Assembly: GCF_030067675.1 (NCBI RefSeq)
Contig: NZ_JASJEV010000005.1
Location: 141,089 to 205,088, forward strand
DNA: 64,000 bases
Origin: Chelatococcus albus
GTDB lineage: Bacteria > Pseudomonadota > Alphaproteobacteria > Rhizobiales > Beijerinckiaceae
Direction: 5' to 3'
Shown here: positions 26,445 to 35,904 of the stretch, piece after piece
How positions within the stretch are numbered: the first letter of the stretch is position 1
How the letters are laid out: every line of letters begins with the position of its first letter
The notes under the pieces: generated by a model
What the model saw: the letters and a program-made list of their open reading frames with translations, nothing else
The model's database searches: none
What the model was told of the DNA's origin: nothing
Made by a program: the position numbers and the translations under genes

Positions 26445-27152
26445 TTACGCCGCCAGGACGTGCCGCAGGAAGGCCTGCGTGAAGAGCGGCATCGTCCGCG
26501 GGTCGATGTCCTCGACCCTGCGGACGATCCGCATGTCGGACAGCTCCGGCTCCTCCTGCGCCGCGAGCCAGTCGACGATCTGCGCCCGCAGCGCATCCGC
26601 GGGCAGGGCCGAGCGGACGTCGCGCATGAGGGCGATGCGCGGTCCGTGCAGCACCGCCGTCCAGCCCTCGGCAATCGTCACCTCGCTCGCCGCGAGGCCG
26701 GTTTCCTCGGCGAGTTCCCGCCCGACGCTGCCGAGGAGGTCGACCCGTCCGTCCGCCGTCACGTCGCCGGAATCGGGCGTGCCGGCGGGAAAATAGACCA
26801 TGCCCGCGTTGGCCGTATGACGTCCCATGACGCCGAGAAGGTAGGCCCCGTCGGATGCCCTGAGCGCGGCCATGGCGAAGCAGTTGCGCACCTGCCGGTC
26901 GGGGAAGCCGAAGTCGCGCAGCGCCAGGAAGCTCGCATAGTCGGTCTCGCGGTAGCGGCTCGTCAGCACGCCATCGGCGATCCGGTGCTCGGTCGAGATG
27001 AGCACGCGGCCGTTGTAGAGCGCGGGCTTCTCGACGACGAGGCGGCGCCAGTGGGCCTCGATGGCGGCACGGTTGTCCTGCGCCCAGGCCCAGTCGCCCG
27101 GCGCGAGGCTCGCCTCGACACGGGCAAGCGGAACGATGACGGGCTCGCTCAC
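26445..27152 (-). CDS. Nudix-family hydrolase
   Basis: 235 residues. The Nudix core RELAEETG is present at about 144-151, but the earlier part of the box is not canonical: the glutamate expected eight positions before the RE is Val. The metal-binding glutamates of the core are intact. The substrate, a nucleoside diphosphate linked to some group, is unknown. Its start overlaps the stop of the upstream PhzF-family gene by four bases (ATGA), so the two form a translationally coupled pair. Confidence 0.85.
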   Translation of the reverse strand: MSEPVIVPLARVEASLAPGDWAWAQDNRAAIEAHWRRLVVEKPALYNGRVLISTEHRIADGVLTSRYRETDYASFLALRDFGFPDRQVRNCFAMAALRASDGAYLLGVMGRHTANAGMVYFPAGTPDSGDVTADGRVDLLGSVGRELAEETGLAASEVTIAEGWTAVLHGPRIALMRDVRSALPADALRAQIVDWLAAQEEPELSDMRIVRRVEDIDPRTMPLFTQAFLRHVLAA

Positions 27153-28054
27153 AGGAACAGGGCCCCCTCGCTGACGACGACGGCCCGACCACCGATCGAG
27201 GCCTTGACCAGCTTGCCCCCGGAGATGGTGAGCGTCAGCGCGATCTGCGACGGCCGGCCCATGACGTAGCCCTGCTCGATGACGAGGGCGTGCTCGCCGT
27301 CCACCGGCCGATCGAAGTCGCGGATGGCACCAGCAAAGGCGGCGACGGCCGATCCCGTCGCGGGGTCCTCGCCGGTGCCGAGGTCGGGTGCGAACATGCG
27401 GGCGTGGAAGGCGTGCGCCGCGTCGACGGGCTCACGGCAATAGAGGAAGGCGTTGGCGCGCGGCCCGTCGCCGAAGGCCGCCGCCCACAGGGAGGGCCGA
27501 CGCTTCGCCCGGTCGAGCGCGTCGCGGCCCGAGAGCGGCACCAGTGCATAGGGAACGCCCGCCGAATAGCGCGCCGGCACGTGGTTGTCGAAACCGATGT
27601 CGTCCGGCGAGAGGTCGAGAGCGGCGGCGATGTCCGCCACCTCGCCGAGCTCGCCGACGCGCTCGGGCAGCCGCGGCAGGGTGAAGGTCGCCTGCCCGCG
27701 CCCCTCCCCCTCGATTTCCACGGCGCAGGGCACGAGCCCGACCTTCTCCTCGAGGCCGAAGGCAAGCGCCCCGTGCCGCGCCCCGTGGTCGAGGAGGCCG
27801 AGCAGCACCGCCGTGCCCACGGTCGGATGGCCGGCGAAGGGCAGCTCCGTCGTCGGCGTGAAGATGCGGATGCTCGCCCGCTGGTGCTGGTCCTCCGGTG
27901 GCAGCACGAACACCGTTTCCGACAGGTTGAATTCGCGGGCAATGGCCTGCATTCCGGCGTCGCCGAGCCCCTGCCCGTCGAGGACCACGGCGAGCGGATT
28001 GCCGGCGAGCGCCTGGCCGGTGAACACGTCGAGCGTGAAGAAGCGGCGTCCCAT
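27149..28054 (-). CDS. PhzF-family epimerase/isomerase-like protein
   Basis: 301 residues with the PhzF start (FFTLDVFTGQALAGNPLAVV), the catalytic glutamate in FNLSETVFV (about 43-51), the PFAGHPTVGTA motif (about 73-83) and the C-terminal GTGEDPATGSA motif (near 224). PhzF proteins have a duplicated diaminopimelate-epimerase fold and act on small acids. True phenazine synthesis is not implied, because no other phz genes are present. ATG 28054 is preceded by GGAGGACC. It is coupled to the Nudix gene downstream. Confidence 0.9.
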   Translation of the reverse strand: MGRRFFTLDVFTGQALAGNPLAVVLDGQGLGDAGMQAIAREFNLSETVFVLPPEDQHQRASIRIFTPTTELPFAGHPTVGTAVLLGLLDHGARHGALAFGLEEKVGLVPCAVEIEGEGRGQATFTLPRLPERVGELGEVADIAAALDLSPDDIGFDNHVPARYSAGVPYALVPLSGRDALDRAKRRPSLWAAAFGDGPRANAFLYCREPVDAAHAFHARMFAPDLGTGEDPATGSAVAAFAGAIRDFDRPVDGEHALVIEQGYVMGRPSQIALTLTISGGKLVKASIGGRAVVVSEGALFL

Positions 28055-28177
28055 GGCGTTGGTCCTCCTGAGCGAGAGCCTAGTGCATTTTCCGGCGAGG
28101 TGGGAACGGGATCGCCGGAGAAAAGGCGTCAAAACAAGGAGATAGAAGTGGCCTTCCGCCTCCCCGCTCGGGCGCGC

Positions 28178-29305
28178 CTAGTCCCGGCGCGCCGGCACTT
28201 CGATCTCGGCGACGAGCGGGCAATGGTCGCTCGCCTTCGGTCGGTCCCAGCCGACGCGCGGATAGCGGTCGTTCCGCGTCGCCAGATAGGCGATGGAGCG
28301 GTCCGGATGGGCCGGATCGAGCGGCACGCGATAGGGCAGGCCGCGACGCACGATGTCGATCCGCGGCGCAGGATTGGCCGCCGCCAATCCCGGCGACAGG
28401 AGCACGTAATCGAGCTGCATGTGCGTCTCGACGACGCGCCCGAGCGTCTCCGACCAGGCACGGCGGAAGTGCGTCCAGCGTGCCTCGGGCGGCAGATGAG
28501 CTGCGGCGTTCACGGCGAAACCGTCCATGAGCGGCTCGAGGCCGCTTTCGCCCTCGGCCGGTTCGATGCTCCCCCCCGGGCCGACGAAGGCGTCGCAGCC
28601 GTTGAGGTCCCCGAGCACGATCCAGTTCGCGGCAGTCCACGCATCGCCGAACCGCTGCTCGACCAGCCGACGCACCGCGCGCGCCTCGGCGCGGCGCAGC
28701 GGCAAGGTCATGGAGCGGCCGTCGGCCCGGCCGTTGTTCATCGACTTGAAATGGCAGACGAAGAGGGAGAGCGTCCGGTCGCCCAGGTCCAGATCGACCA
28801 TCAGGCAGTCGCGCTGGAATACCCGGTCCGTCGGCGCGAGGCCGAGCCTGGCAATGTCGGCGTCATAGGCGTCGAGATCGGCGAAGCTCGCCTCCCGATG
28901 CGAGCGCTGCCGCACCGCCCCGGCCTGCGCGACGAGGTCACGGCGCGCGGCAAGGCCGACATCGATGCCGCGCCGGTCGTTGCCCTCGACGAGCCTGAAA
29001 TGGCCGTAGCGCCTGTCGGCGATGCGATGCACGTAGTTGGCGAAGAAGGCTTCCAGTGCCGACAGGCTGTCCACTTCCTGCAGGGCGATGACGTCCGCTC
29101 GCGTCTCGGCGACGGCCAACGCCGTCATCTGCCGCTTGTCGTCTTCGAGCGCCGCGGCGAGCGACCGCTCGATGGTGTCACGATGCTGGCCGGAGGGAAT
29201 CTCGAAGAGCGCCATCGCCGCCGAGGTGTCGGCCCGCCCGCTGCGGTCCATGCGCTGGCGGGCGATCAGGTTCTCGACGTTGAAGGTCGCGATGCGCAGC
29301 TTCAT
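28178..29305 (-). CDS. Endonuclease/exonuclease/phosphatase-family protein
   Basis: 375 residues. Characteristic motifs in order: TFNVENL (metal-binding Asn), ALQEVDS (metal-binding Glu, near 76), the NWIVLGDLNGCDAF region (Asp/Asn, near 220) and a C-terminal SDHCPLVAEIEV (Asp-His, near 360). The complete catalytic set suggests a working phosphodiesterase or nuclease, but the substrate (DNA, phosphoinositide or other) cannot be told. There is no signal peptide, so it is cytosolic. ATG 29305 was chosen because the family begins MKLRIATFNVEN. Confidence 0.87.
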   Translation of the reverse strand: MKLRIATFNVENLIARQRMDRSGRADTSAAMALFEIPSGQHRDTIERSLAAALEDDKRQMTALAVAETRADVIALQEVDSLSALEAFFANYVHRIADRRYGHFRLVEGNDRRGIDVGLAARRDLVAQAGAVRQRSHREASFADLDAYDADIARLGLAPTDRVFQRDCLMVDLDLGDRTLSLFVCHFKSMNNGRADGRSMTLPLRRAEARAVRRLVEQRFGDAWTAANWIVLGDLNGCDAFVGPGGSIEPAEGESGLEPLMDGFAVNAAAHLPPEARWTHFRRAWSETLGRVVETHMQLDYVLLSPGLAAANPAPRIDIVRRGLPYRVPLDPAHPDRSIAYLATRNDRYPRVGWDRPKASDHCPLVAEIEVPARRD

Positions 29306-29396
29306 TCCCACCCCGTCGTTGCCCGAGCGGTCGCGGCTCGTCGGGACAACCGGCCGCCGCGGCAAGGGGCGCGGGTGCCCGCCGCTTCACGCCCTC

Positions 29397-30245
29397 TTAC
29401 ACCTTCTCCACCGGGAAGCGATGCGTCGGCGTGACGAACTCGTCCTGCGCCGCGACCGTCAGGATCTCGCGCGAGCCCGCCTCCTCCGTGCGCTTGAGAA
29501 GCCCGTAGATCGAGGCCGCCGCCCGGTCGAGGGCATGCGCTGCCGAGCGCGTGTCGAGATAATGCACGAAGAAGAGGGCGGCGACCGCGTCGCCCGAGCC
29601 GCTCACGCCGATCGACAGGCGCGGGGTGCGCACGCGGTAGAAGCCCTCCGCATCCGAGGCCAGCACGTCGATGGCATCGGCGGGCGTCTCCTCCGTCTGC
29701 AGGGAGGTGACGAGAACAACCCTCGGTCCCGTCGCGTGAACGGCCCGCACGGCGGCCTTCGCCTCGGCGAGGGTCTTCGTCTCGCGCCCGGCGAGATAGT
29801 CGAGCTCGAAATGGTTCGGCGTGATGACGTCGGCGGCCGGCACCGCCTGGTCCCTCATGAACTCGGGGATGCCAGGGCGCACGAAGATGCCGCGGCCGAC
29901 GTCGCCGATGACCGGGTCGCAGCAGTAGACGGCCTTGGTGTTGGCCTCCTTTACCCGCCGGACCGTGCCGAGGATGGCGCCACCGATATCGGCCGAGCCC
30001 ATGTAGCCCGACAGGACACCGTCGCATTTCGGCAGCACCCCGCGATCGGCAATGCCGTCGACCAGTTCCTCGATGGAGGGGGCATCGAAGACGCGCCCCT
30101 TCCAGGCGCCGTAGCCCGTGTGATTCGAGAACTGCACGGTGTGAATCGGCCACACCTCGACCCCGAGCCGCTGCATCGGAAACACCGCCGAGGCATTGCC
30201 GACATGGCCGTAGGCGACGTGCGATTGAATCGACAGGACGTGCAT
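29397..30245 (-). CDS. pdxY: Pyridoxal kinase
   Basis: 282 residues, ribokinase-like. The N-terminal [24 protein letters not shown] region binds pyridoxal, and the C-terminal [13 protein letters not shown] motif contains the catalytic Asp and anion hole (near 217-229). It phosphorylates pyridoxal to PLP for vitamin B6 salvage. Length and motifs fit PdxY rather than PdxK. GGAGGG precedes ATG 30245 by six bases. Confidence 0.93.
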   Translation of the reverse strand: MHVLSIQSHVAYGHVGNASAVFPMQRLGVEVWPIHTVQFSNHTGYGAWKGRVFDAPSIEELVDGIADRGVLPKCDGVLSGYMGSADIGGAILGTVRRVKEANTKAVYCCDPVIGDVGRGIFVRPGIPEFMRDQAVPAADVITPNHFELDYLAGRETKTLAEAKAAVRAVHATGPRVVLVTSLQTEETPADAIDVLASDAEGFYRVRTPRLSIGVSGSGDAVAALFFVHYLDTRSAAHALDRAAASIYGLLKRTEEAGSREILTVAAQDEFVTPTHRFPVEKV

Positions 30246-30301
30246 TTGATCCCTCCGCATGGGCGACCCTCCGTTTACGGTTCGCCTGGGATCGCGAGAA
30301 A

Positions 30302-30330
30302 TGAAAAGGCGTGAGGGGATCCCTCACGCC
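30302..30330 (-). terminator. Rho-independent terminator after the DUF6494 gene
   Basis: 10-bp perfect stem, GGCGTGAGGG (30308-30317) against CCCTCACGCC (30321-30330), three-base loop, followed on the minus strand by TTTTCATTTC. It lies 37 bases after the DUF6494 stop, separating that gene from pdxY. Confidence 0.85.
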
Positions 30331-30366
30331 CGCAGATGAATGCCGCGTGACGGCACGCCCGGCCGG

Positions 30367-30558
30367 TCAGCTCAGATCGATCGTCTCTTCGACGACGTGC
30401 TTCAGCGGCGCATTCTCGGCCGAGAGCGTCATGCGCAGCTTGAGCTCGCCGCCCTCGACCTTGCCCTCGCGCACGATGCGCTCGATCTCGCGCTGCGAGG
30501 TGACGCCCACCTGCTTGAGGAACTTGCGCACCGCCATGTTGAAGCGTTCCTCGTCCAT
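30367..30558 (-). CDS. DUF6494 small protein
   Basis: 63 residues, starting MDEERFNMAVRKFLKQVGVT, then SQREIERIVREG; this resembles the DUF6494 family of short conserved proteins. Charged, helical and soluble, with no catalytic motif. A strong AGGAGG lies seven bases before the ATG, and a terminator follows, so it is a monocistronic unit. Function unknown. Confidence 0.8.
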   Translation of the reverse strand: MDEERFNMAVRKFLKQVGVTSQREIERIVREGKVEGGELKLRMTLSAENAPLKHVVEETIDLS

Positions 30559-30639
30559 TGCGAGCCTCCTTCGCGAACAGGGATGCGGCGGATGATATCA
30601 CCCGCCGCAGGGGCCTCCTCGCCCGCCTCACGCATGGCC

Positions 30640-31659
30640 TCACATGCCGCCGGCCGCCGCCTTCTTCACGAAGCTGTCGACGAAGGTCTTGGAGAGCTCG
30701 ACATTGGCATTGGCGAGCTCGGGGTCGAACTGTTTCAGCATGTCGAGGGCACTCTTCTGGCCGTCGGCCGGGATGACGCCGGTACGCGAATAGGTCTCCA
30801 TCGAGGCCTTCACCGCGCGCGTGTAGAGCTCCTTGTCACCGAGCCAGTAGGCCTCCGGCACCGCCTTGGCGATATCCTCCGGCGTCGCCTTCTCCAGCCA
30901 TTTCAGCGACTTGTAGAAGGCGTTGACGATCGCCTGCACCGTCTTCGGATTCTTCTCGATGAAGTCCTGCTTGAGGTAGACGACGGCGGCCGGATTCGAG
31001 CCGCCAAAGATCTCCTTCGTCCCCTTTTCGGTGCGCGAGTCGGCGATGACGGTGATCGTGCCGTCCACCTCGAGCTTGGAGATCACCGGGTCGAGATTGG
31101 AGATCGCCTCGATCTCGCCCTTCTGCATGGCGGCGACGGCGCTCATGCCGCCGCCGACACCGATATAGGCCGCATCCCTCGGATTGGCGCCCGCCTTGGC
31201 CATCAGGTAGTTGACGAAGAAATTGGTCGAGGAGCCGGGCGCTGTCACCCCCACCTTGAGGCCCTTGAGGTCGGCCGGCGACTTGACCTTGTCGGCCTTG
31301 TCCTTCTTCACCGCCAGCACGATGCCCGGAAAGCGGCCAAGCTCGATGACGGCACGGATGTCCTGGCCCTTGGCCTGCATGCGGATGGTGTGTTCATAGG
31401 CGCCGGTCACGACGTCGACCGAGCCGCCGACGAGCGCCTGCAGCGACTTCGCTCCGCCGCCGAAATCGTTGATCTCGACGTCGAGCCCCTGTTCCTTGAA
31501 GTAGCCGAGCCGCTCGGCGACCGTCAGCGGCAGATAGTAGAGCAGCGGCTTGCCGCCGACGCCGAGCACGAGTTTCGGCTTTTCCACCCCCTGTGCCAGC
31601 GCCCCGCCGGCCGCGAGCGTCAGGGCCGCCGCGGCGGCCAGCATCTTCAGGATCCTCAT
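30640..31659 (-). CDS. NitT/TauT-type ABC transporter substrate-binding protein
   Basis: 339 residues from ATG 31659 (GGGAGGG upstream). The signal peptide is about 1-23. It is an SsuA/ThiY-like periplasmic protein: LVLGVGGKPLLYYLPLTVAERLGYFKEQGLDVE, the family's N-terminal pattern, then DFGGGAKSLQALVGGSVDVV. Family members bind nitrate, taurine, alkanesulfonates or pyrimidine/thiamine precursors; the ligand here is not resolvable. Last gene of an ATPase-permease-binding protein operon on the minus strand. Confidence 0.88.
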   Translation of the reverse strand: MRILKMLAAAAALTLAAGGALAQGVEKPKLVLGVGGKPLLYYLPLTVAERLGYFKEQGLDVEINDFGGGAKSLQALVGGSVDVVTGAYEHTIRMQAKGQDIRAVIELGRFPGIVLAVKKDKADKVKSPADLKGLKVGVTAPGSSTNFFVNYLMAKAGANPRDAAYIGVGGGMSAVAAMQKGEIEAISNLDPVISKLEVDGTITVIADSRTEKGTKEIFGGSNPAAVVYLKQDFIEKNPKTVQAIVNAFYKSLKWLEKATPEDIAKAVPEAYWLGDKELYTRAVKASMETYSRTGVIPADGQKSALDMLKQFDPELANANVELSKTFVDSFVKKAAAGGM

Positions 31660-31716
31660 CGAAACCCTCCCGTTGCAATTCTTCATGACGTTGTTCGTCG
31701 CACGGATGGACCGCCG

Positions 31717-32511
31717 TCAGCCCTGCGCGGTCGCCGTCTGCGGCCCCGGCCGCCAGACGAGCAGCCGGCCCTCGATGGCCGAGACCAGAGTGTCGATGAC
31801 GATGACGAAGACCGCGAGAACGAGCATGCCGGAGAAGACGCCCGTGACGTCGAAGACGCTCTCCGCCTCGTGGATCTTGTAGCCGAGCCCGCCCGAGGAA
31901 CCGAGATACTCGCCGACGACGGCGCCGACGAGAGCAAAGCCCACCGACGTGTGCAGCGAGGAGAACATCCAGGTCAGCGCCGCCGGCCAGTAGACATGGC
32001 GCAGGAGCTGCCGCTCGTTCATGCCGAGCATGCGGGCGTTGGCGAGCACGGTCGGGCTCACCTCGCGCACGCCCTGGTAGACGTTGAAGAAGACGATGAA
32101 GAAGACGAGCGTGAAGCCGAGCGCCACCTTCGACCAGATGCCGAGCCCGAACCAGAGGGCGAAGATGGGCGCGAGCACCACGCGCGGCAGCGCGTTGGCG
32201 GCCTTGATATAGGGGTCGAAGATCGCCGCGAGCACTTGCCGGCGCGCGAAGGCGAAGCCAAGCAGGATGCCCGCGCCCGCGCCCGTGGCGAAGGCGAGCA
32301 CCGTCTCGGCGAGCGTGATGCCGAGATGCCTCCAGATCTCGCCCGAGGCGAAGTCCTTCCACGTCCGCGCCAGCACGTCGAGAGGCGTGGAGAAGAAGAA
32401 GGGATCGAGGATCTTCTTGCCTGCGACAGGCACCGTCGACAGGACGTGCCAGACGACGAGGACGAGAAGACCGACCGCGATCTGCAGCGCGAGGAGTGTT
32501 GCGCGATTCAT
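31717..32511 (-). CDS. NitT/TauT-type ABC transporter permease
   Basis: 264 residues, about six transmembrane segments, with the SsuC-like coupling loop near 150-175 (LANARMLGMNERQLLRHVYWPAA). It forms the membrane channel for the binding protein encoded 57 bases downstream. The start MNRATLLALQIAVGLLV is the first sensible ATG. Length is normal. Confidence 0.88.
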   Translation of the reverse strand: MNRATLLALQIAVGLLVLVVWHVLSTVPVAGKKILDPFFFSTPLDVLARTWKDFASGEIWRHLGITLAETVLAFATGAGAGILLGFAFARRQVLAAIFDPYIKAANALPRVVLAPIFALWFGLGIWSKVALGFTLVFFIVFFNVYQGVREVSPTVLANARMLGMNERQLLRHVYWPAALTWMFSSLHTSVGFALVGAVVGEYLGSSGGLGYKIHEAESVFDVTGVFSGMLVLAVFVIVIDTLVSAIEGRLLVWRPGPQTATAQG

Positions 32512-32614
32512 GAGTTTGGCCGTTGCTGTCGTTCTTCTGGCAAGATGGCGGGGCGGGCCGGCCGTCCCTCGTCGCTGAGCTGGACGCCGGCGCGGCGCGG
32601 ATCGAGCCTCGGCC

Positions 32615-33475
32615 TCACGCCGTCCTCTCCCCCTGCGCATAGGCCTTCTGCACCTCGACGCGCAGCGTCGCCCAGATGGCCCTGTGGATCTCGTGAAAGG
32701 CCGGATCGACGCGGATCTCGGCGATGTCCCGCGGGCGCGGCAGCGGCACTGCATAGTCGCCGACCACCGTCGCAGCCGGCCCCGCCGACATGACGACGAC
32801 ACGGTCAGCGAGCGCGATCGCCTCCTCGAGATCGTGCGTCACGAACATCACCGCCTTGCGGTTCTCGGCCCAGAGCTGCAGGAGGAGATTGCCCATGATC
32901 TGCCGCGTCTGCGCATCGAGCGGCCCGAATGGCTCGTCCATGAGGAGGATCTCGGGGTCGCGGATGAGCATCTGCGCCAGCGCCACGCGCTTGCGCTGCC
33001 CACCCGAGAGCATGTGCGGATAGCGGTCGGCAAAGGCGGCGAGGCCGACGCGCCCGAGCCAGTCCCGCGCCCGCTCGAGCGCTTGCCCGCGCGCCACGCC
33101 CTTCGGCTCGAGCGCCACGGCGACATTGTCGACGGCCGTCTTCCACGGCATCAACGCATCCTGCTGGAAGAGATAGCCCGCCCGCCCGTTGAGACCGGCG
33201 ATCGGCGCGCCGAAGATGTCCACCATCCCCGCCGAGGGCTTGAGCAGGCCCGCTGCGGCGTTGAGCAGCGTGGACTTGCCGCAGCCCGTCGGGCCGACAA
33301 TGGCCACGAACTCGTTCGTGCCCACGGACAGATCGATTCCCTGGACGGCACGATAGGTGCCACCCTCCTTCAGGGCGAAGGAGATGGCGACGCCGGAGAG
33401 GCGCACCGACGGCACGCTTGTTGCGGCCTGCGTCCTCGGCACGGAAGTTTGTTGCACTGCAGCGAGAGAAACCAT
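32615..33475 (-). CDS. NitT/TauT-type ABC transporter ATPase
   Basis: 286 residues from ATG 33475. SsuB/TauB-like ATPase with Walker A GPTGCGKST near 61-69, signature MLSGGQRKRVALAQ near 158, Walker B ILLMDEPFGPLD near 179 and the switch His in FVTHD near 213. First gene of the three-gene operon; the 103-base gap to the permease is larger than usual but holds no terminator I can see. Confidence 0.88.
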   Translation of the reverse strand: MVSLAAVQQTSVPRTQAATSVPSVRLSGVAISFALKEGGTYRAVQGIDLSVGTNEFVAIVGPTGCGKSTLLNAAAGLLKPSAGMVDIFGAPIAGLNGRAGYLFQQDALMPWKTAVDNVAVALEPKGVARGQALERARDWLGRVGLAAFADRYPHMLSGGQRKRVALAQMLIRDPEILLMDEPFGPLDAQTRQIMGNLLLQLWAENRKAVMFVTHDLEEAIALADRVVVMSAGPAATVVGDYAVPLPRPRDIAEIRVDPAFHEIHRAIWATLRVEVQKAYAQGERTA

Positions 33476-33613
33476 GGCGAAAATGTCGGCCGGAAAGGTC
33501 AGCCACACTACCCGACACGCCTCGCGGCGCAACCCTCGTCGGGGGAGAGTTGCATAACCGGCGCGCATGCCGACATAAGGATGTCACCGCTCCGGCCCGT
33601 CCCCATCGCTCCC

Positions 33614-34138
33614 ATGACGTTCCAGACCTTCGTCGCCGACACCGTCGCCTTCGTGCGCGAGCACGAGGCATGGGCGCCGCTCATCGTCTTCGTCCTCGCC
33701 TTTGCCGAATCCTTCGCCTTCATCTCGCTGCTGGTGCCCGCCTGGGGCATCCTCATCGGCGTCGGCGCCCTCGTCGGCGCGAGCGGGCTCGAATTCTGGC
33801 CGGTCTGGCTCGGCGCGGCGGCGGGCGCCTCGCTCGGCGACTGGATCTCCTATCTCATCGGCTATTACCTGAGGGACCGGGCGGCCCATGTGTGGCCCCT
33901 CTCGCGCCACCCCGAGATGGTGGCGCGTGGCCATGCCTTCTTCGAACGCTGGGGAGCCTGGGGCATCTTCATCGGGCGTTTCTTCGGGCCGCTGCGGGCA
34001 GTGGTGCCGCTCGTCGCCGGCGTCTTCGCGATGTCGCAATTCCTCTTCCAGATGGCGAACGTGGCCTCGGCCATGGTGTGGGCCTTCGTCCTTCTCGCCC
34101 CGGGCGCGGCCATGCTCCATCGCTTCCTGCCGGCCTGA
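33614..34138 (+). CDS. DedA-family membrane protein
   Basis: 174 residues from ATG 33614; ATG 33581 is an in-frame alternative. DedA/SNARE-associated type: VFVLAFAESFAFISLLVPAWG with the conserved acidic residue in the first membrane segment, GDWISYLIGYYLRD, and the FERWGAWGIFIGRFFGPLRAVVPLVAG block with its conserved Arg residues. Such proteins are inner-membrane lipid carriers (undecaprenyl phosphate or phospholipid flipping) linked to membrane homeostasis. It is divergent from the ABC transporter operon. Shorter than the approximately 200-220 residues of E. coli DedA proteins. Confidence 0.88.
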   Translation: MTFQTFVADTVAFVREHEAWAPLIVFVLAFAESFAFISLLVPAWGILIGVGALVGASGLEFWPVWLGAAAGASLGDWISYLIGYYLRDRAAHVWPLSRHPEMVARGHAFFERWGAWGIFIGRFFGPLRAVVPLVAGVFAMSQFLFQMANVASAMVWAFVLLAPGAAMLHRFLPA

Positions 34139-34157
34139 GGGCTCCGGTTGCGAAGTC

Positions 34158-34562
34158 TCAGGCAAGCAGCGCCGCCGCCTTGGCGGTATCGTAGAACTCC
34201 GTGAAGCTCGTGATCTTGCCGCGGTCGAAGCGGATGTAGTCGACAAGCTCCATCACGGTGCGCCGGCCCGTCCGGCGCCCGGTTACGGTCATGTGCCAGA
34301 GCACGGCTGCGCGCGCGCCGTCGACGAGGACGTCGTCGACGCGAATGTCGTCGAGTTCGTATTCGGTCTCGATCGCCAGAAGCGTTTCGACAATGGACTG
34401 CACGTCCTCGCAGTGGCGGGCGAACTTGGCGAGCGGCCCGCTGCCGATGAGGCGGAACGAGGGCTGTTCGGAAAAGAGCGCCAGGGTCTCGTCGAGACTG
34501 CCCCGAGCGCGCGCGGCATAGGCCGATACCAGACGTCGACGGATGGCGTCACGGTCGTCCAT
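34158..34562 (-). CDS. SnoaL-like (NTF2-fold) protein
   Basis: 134 residues from ATG 34562, preceded by AAGGGGAA. Cone-shaped NTF2-like fold: an N-terminal helix DAIRRRLVSAYAARARGSLDETLALFSEQPSFRLIG, then strands ending in VMELVDYIRFDRGKITSFTEFYDT. Related to SnoaL polyketide cyclases and ketosteroid isomerases; many members have no known substrate. It stands alone, convergent with the DedA gene. Confidence 0.8.
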   Translation of the reverse strand: MDDRDAIRRRLVSAYAARARGSLDETLALFSEQPSFRLIGSGPLAKFARHCEDVQSIVETLLAIETEYELDDIRVDDVLVDGARAAVLWHMTVTGRRTGRRTVMELVDYIRFDRGKITSFTEFYDTAKAAALLA

Positions 34563-34643
34563 GGCCGGTTCCCCTTGGGTCACCCGGAGATAGCCTACCA
34601 TGGCACCACATGACGAGAAGACGGGATCATGTTCACAAATAGT

Positions 34644-35831
34644 TCAACATGCGCCGCCGCCCGGCTCGCGTGGCAGCCGCCGTGCGCGCTTCAGCCGCGC
34701 TGCCGCGGCGGCATAGCCGCCGGTCGCCCCGTCGATGAAATGCACATGGTCGCTGCGCAGCGGCGAGGGCACAAAGCAGGTCATCATCGCGGCGGCCTGC
34801 CTATGAATGCCGTAGTCGGCGATGCCGGCCTCCTCAGCCGCCACCAGCAGGGCTTCGATGCGGTCCGCCAGCGCCGGCGTGCAGTCAAGGGTCAAGCGCA
34901 GGCCATCCTCGTACTTGCGGAAGTCGGCGTTCTCCACGAGCTCGGCGCAATAGCGCGCCGGATCGAAGCCGCCGACACGCAACCCGAACCGGAAGACGAG
35001 GAAGGCGGCCAGCGTTTCCGCCGCGAGCATAAGCCGTCGCAGCGCGAGGGAACCGCGCGGCCGGCGCGAGGCGCGCGCCTCGATCTCCAGGCCGGCCGGC
35101 GGCCAGCTCAAATGCAGCCCCGTATCCGGCAGCGGACGGCCAGCTTCGGCGGGATCGGCAGCTAGCGCAAGCAACGTGCCCACGAGCTGTCCGAACGCCT
35201 CCGACGTCTCGCCCGCCGCGGGAAGCACGATGACGGACAGGACGACGCCGCGCGTGGCCGCCATCTCCCGCCAGCGGCACGACAGGCCCGTGAGGTCGGG
35301 GCGTATGCCCGGCGGCGCCGGCTCCACTGCGAAGGCGCCGCGCTTCATCGCGGCCGTGGCCCAGGCGATCCCGCCCCCCGAGAACATGGCATAGTCCACA
35401 TGGGGGGAAGCCGCGAAGCGCGCGACACGCACGTCGACCCCCTCTCCGCGGATGGCGCTCACGGGGACGAGCGCCGCGCGCAGGGTCAGGTCGAGATCGT
35501 CGCGCACCCAGGCGGTGGTCGCCGCGAGCGCCTCCTGCGCCCTCGCCGCGTGCTCCGGCGCGAGGGCGAAGCTCGCCCCGTCGCCACCGAAGGCGAAGGG
35601 GAAGGCCTGGGTACCGAGGGCGTTGGCGATTGCGGCAATAGCCGCCGCACCGGCGGTGTTCACCGCCTTGTAGCGCCCGGCCTCGATCGCCCTGGTCGAG
35701 GCCACGACATCGGTCAGCCCAACCAGCCAGTCATCCGGCAACGGCTTGTAGAGCCCCGGGTCCATGAGGCTCGCGAAGCCGGCGAACACCGGCACGCCGG
35801 CATAGAAGTCGTCCTGCCTCGCTTCCGTCAT
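34644..35831 (-). CDS. DUF3095-family protein with nucleotide-cyclase-like core
   Basis: 395 residues from ATG 35831. I recognise the DUF3095 pattern (FYAGVPVFAGFASLMDPGLYKPLPDDW). The segment LVGLTDVVASTRAIEAGRYKAVN (37-59), followed by FPFAFGGDGASFAL (77-90), resembles the palm domain of class III cyclases and GGDEF proteins: D41 and D84 are where the two metal-binding Asp would be. No transmembrane segment or signal peptide is present. Cyclic-nucleotide synthesis is therefore plausible but unproven. Monocistronic; downstream is the NTF2-fold gene, upstream the ilvC terminator. Confidence 0.72.
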   Translation of the reverse strand: MTEARQDDFYAGVPVFAGFASLMDPGLYKPLPDDWLVGLTDVVASTRAIEAGRYKAVNTAGAAAIAAIANALGTQAFPFAFGGDGASFALAPEHAARAQEALAATTAWVRDDLDLTLRAALVPVSAIRGEGVDVRVARFAASPHVDYAMFSGGGIAWATAAMKRGAFAVEPAPPGIRPDLTGLSCRWREMAATRGVVLSVIVLPAAGETSEAFGQLVGTLLALAADPAEAGRPLPDTGLHLSWPPAGLEIEARASRRPRGSLALRRLMLAAETLAAFLVFRFGLRVGGFDPARYCAELVENADFRKYEDGLRLTLDCTPALADRIEALLVAAEEAGIADYGIHRQAAAMMTCFVPSPLRSDHVHFIDGATGGYAAAAARLKRARRLPREPGGGAC

Positions 35832-35904
35832 GAGCACACCCCGATCTCGTCCGGCTACGTTAGCAGGTACGCTGGCTGCAGCATCCGAGTTACCGGCAGC
35901 GCAC

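Noticed and set aside
27149-28054. Phenazine biosynthesis
   Set aside because: Only a PhzF-family protein is present; no other phz genes, and the family is broad.
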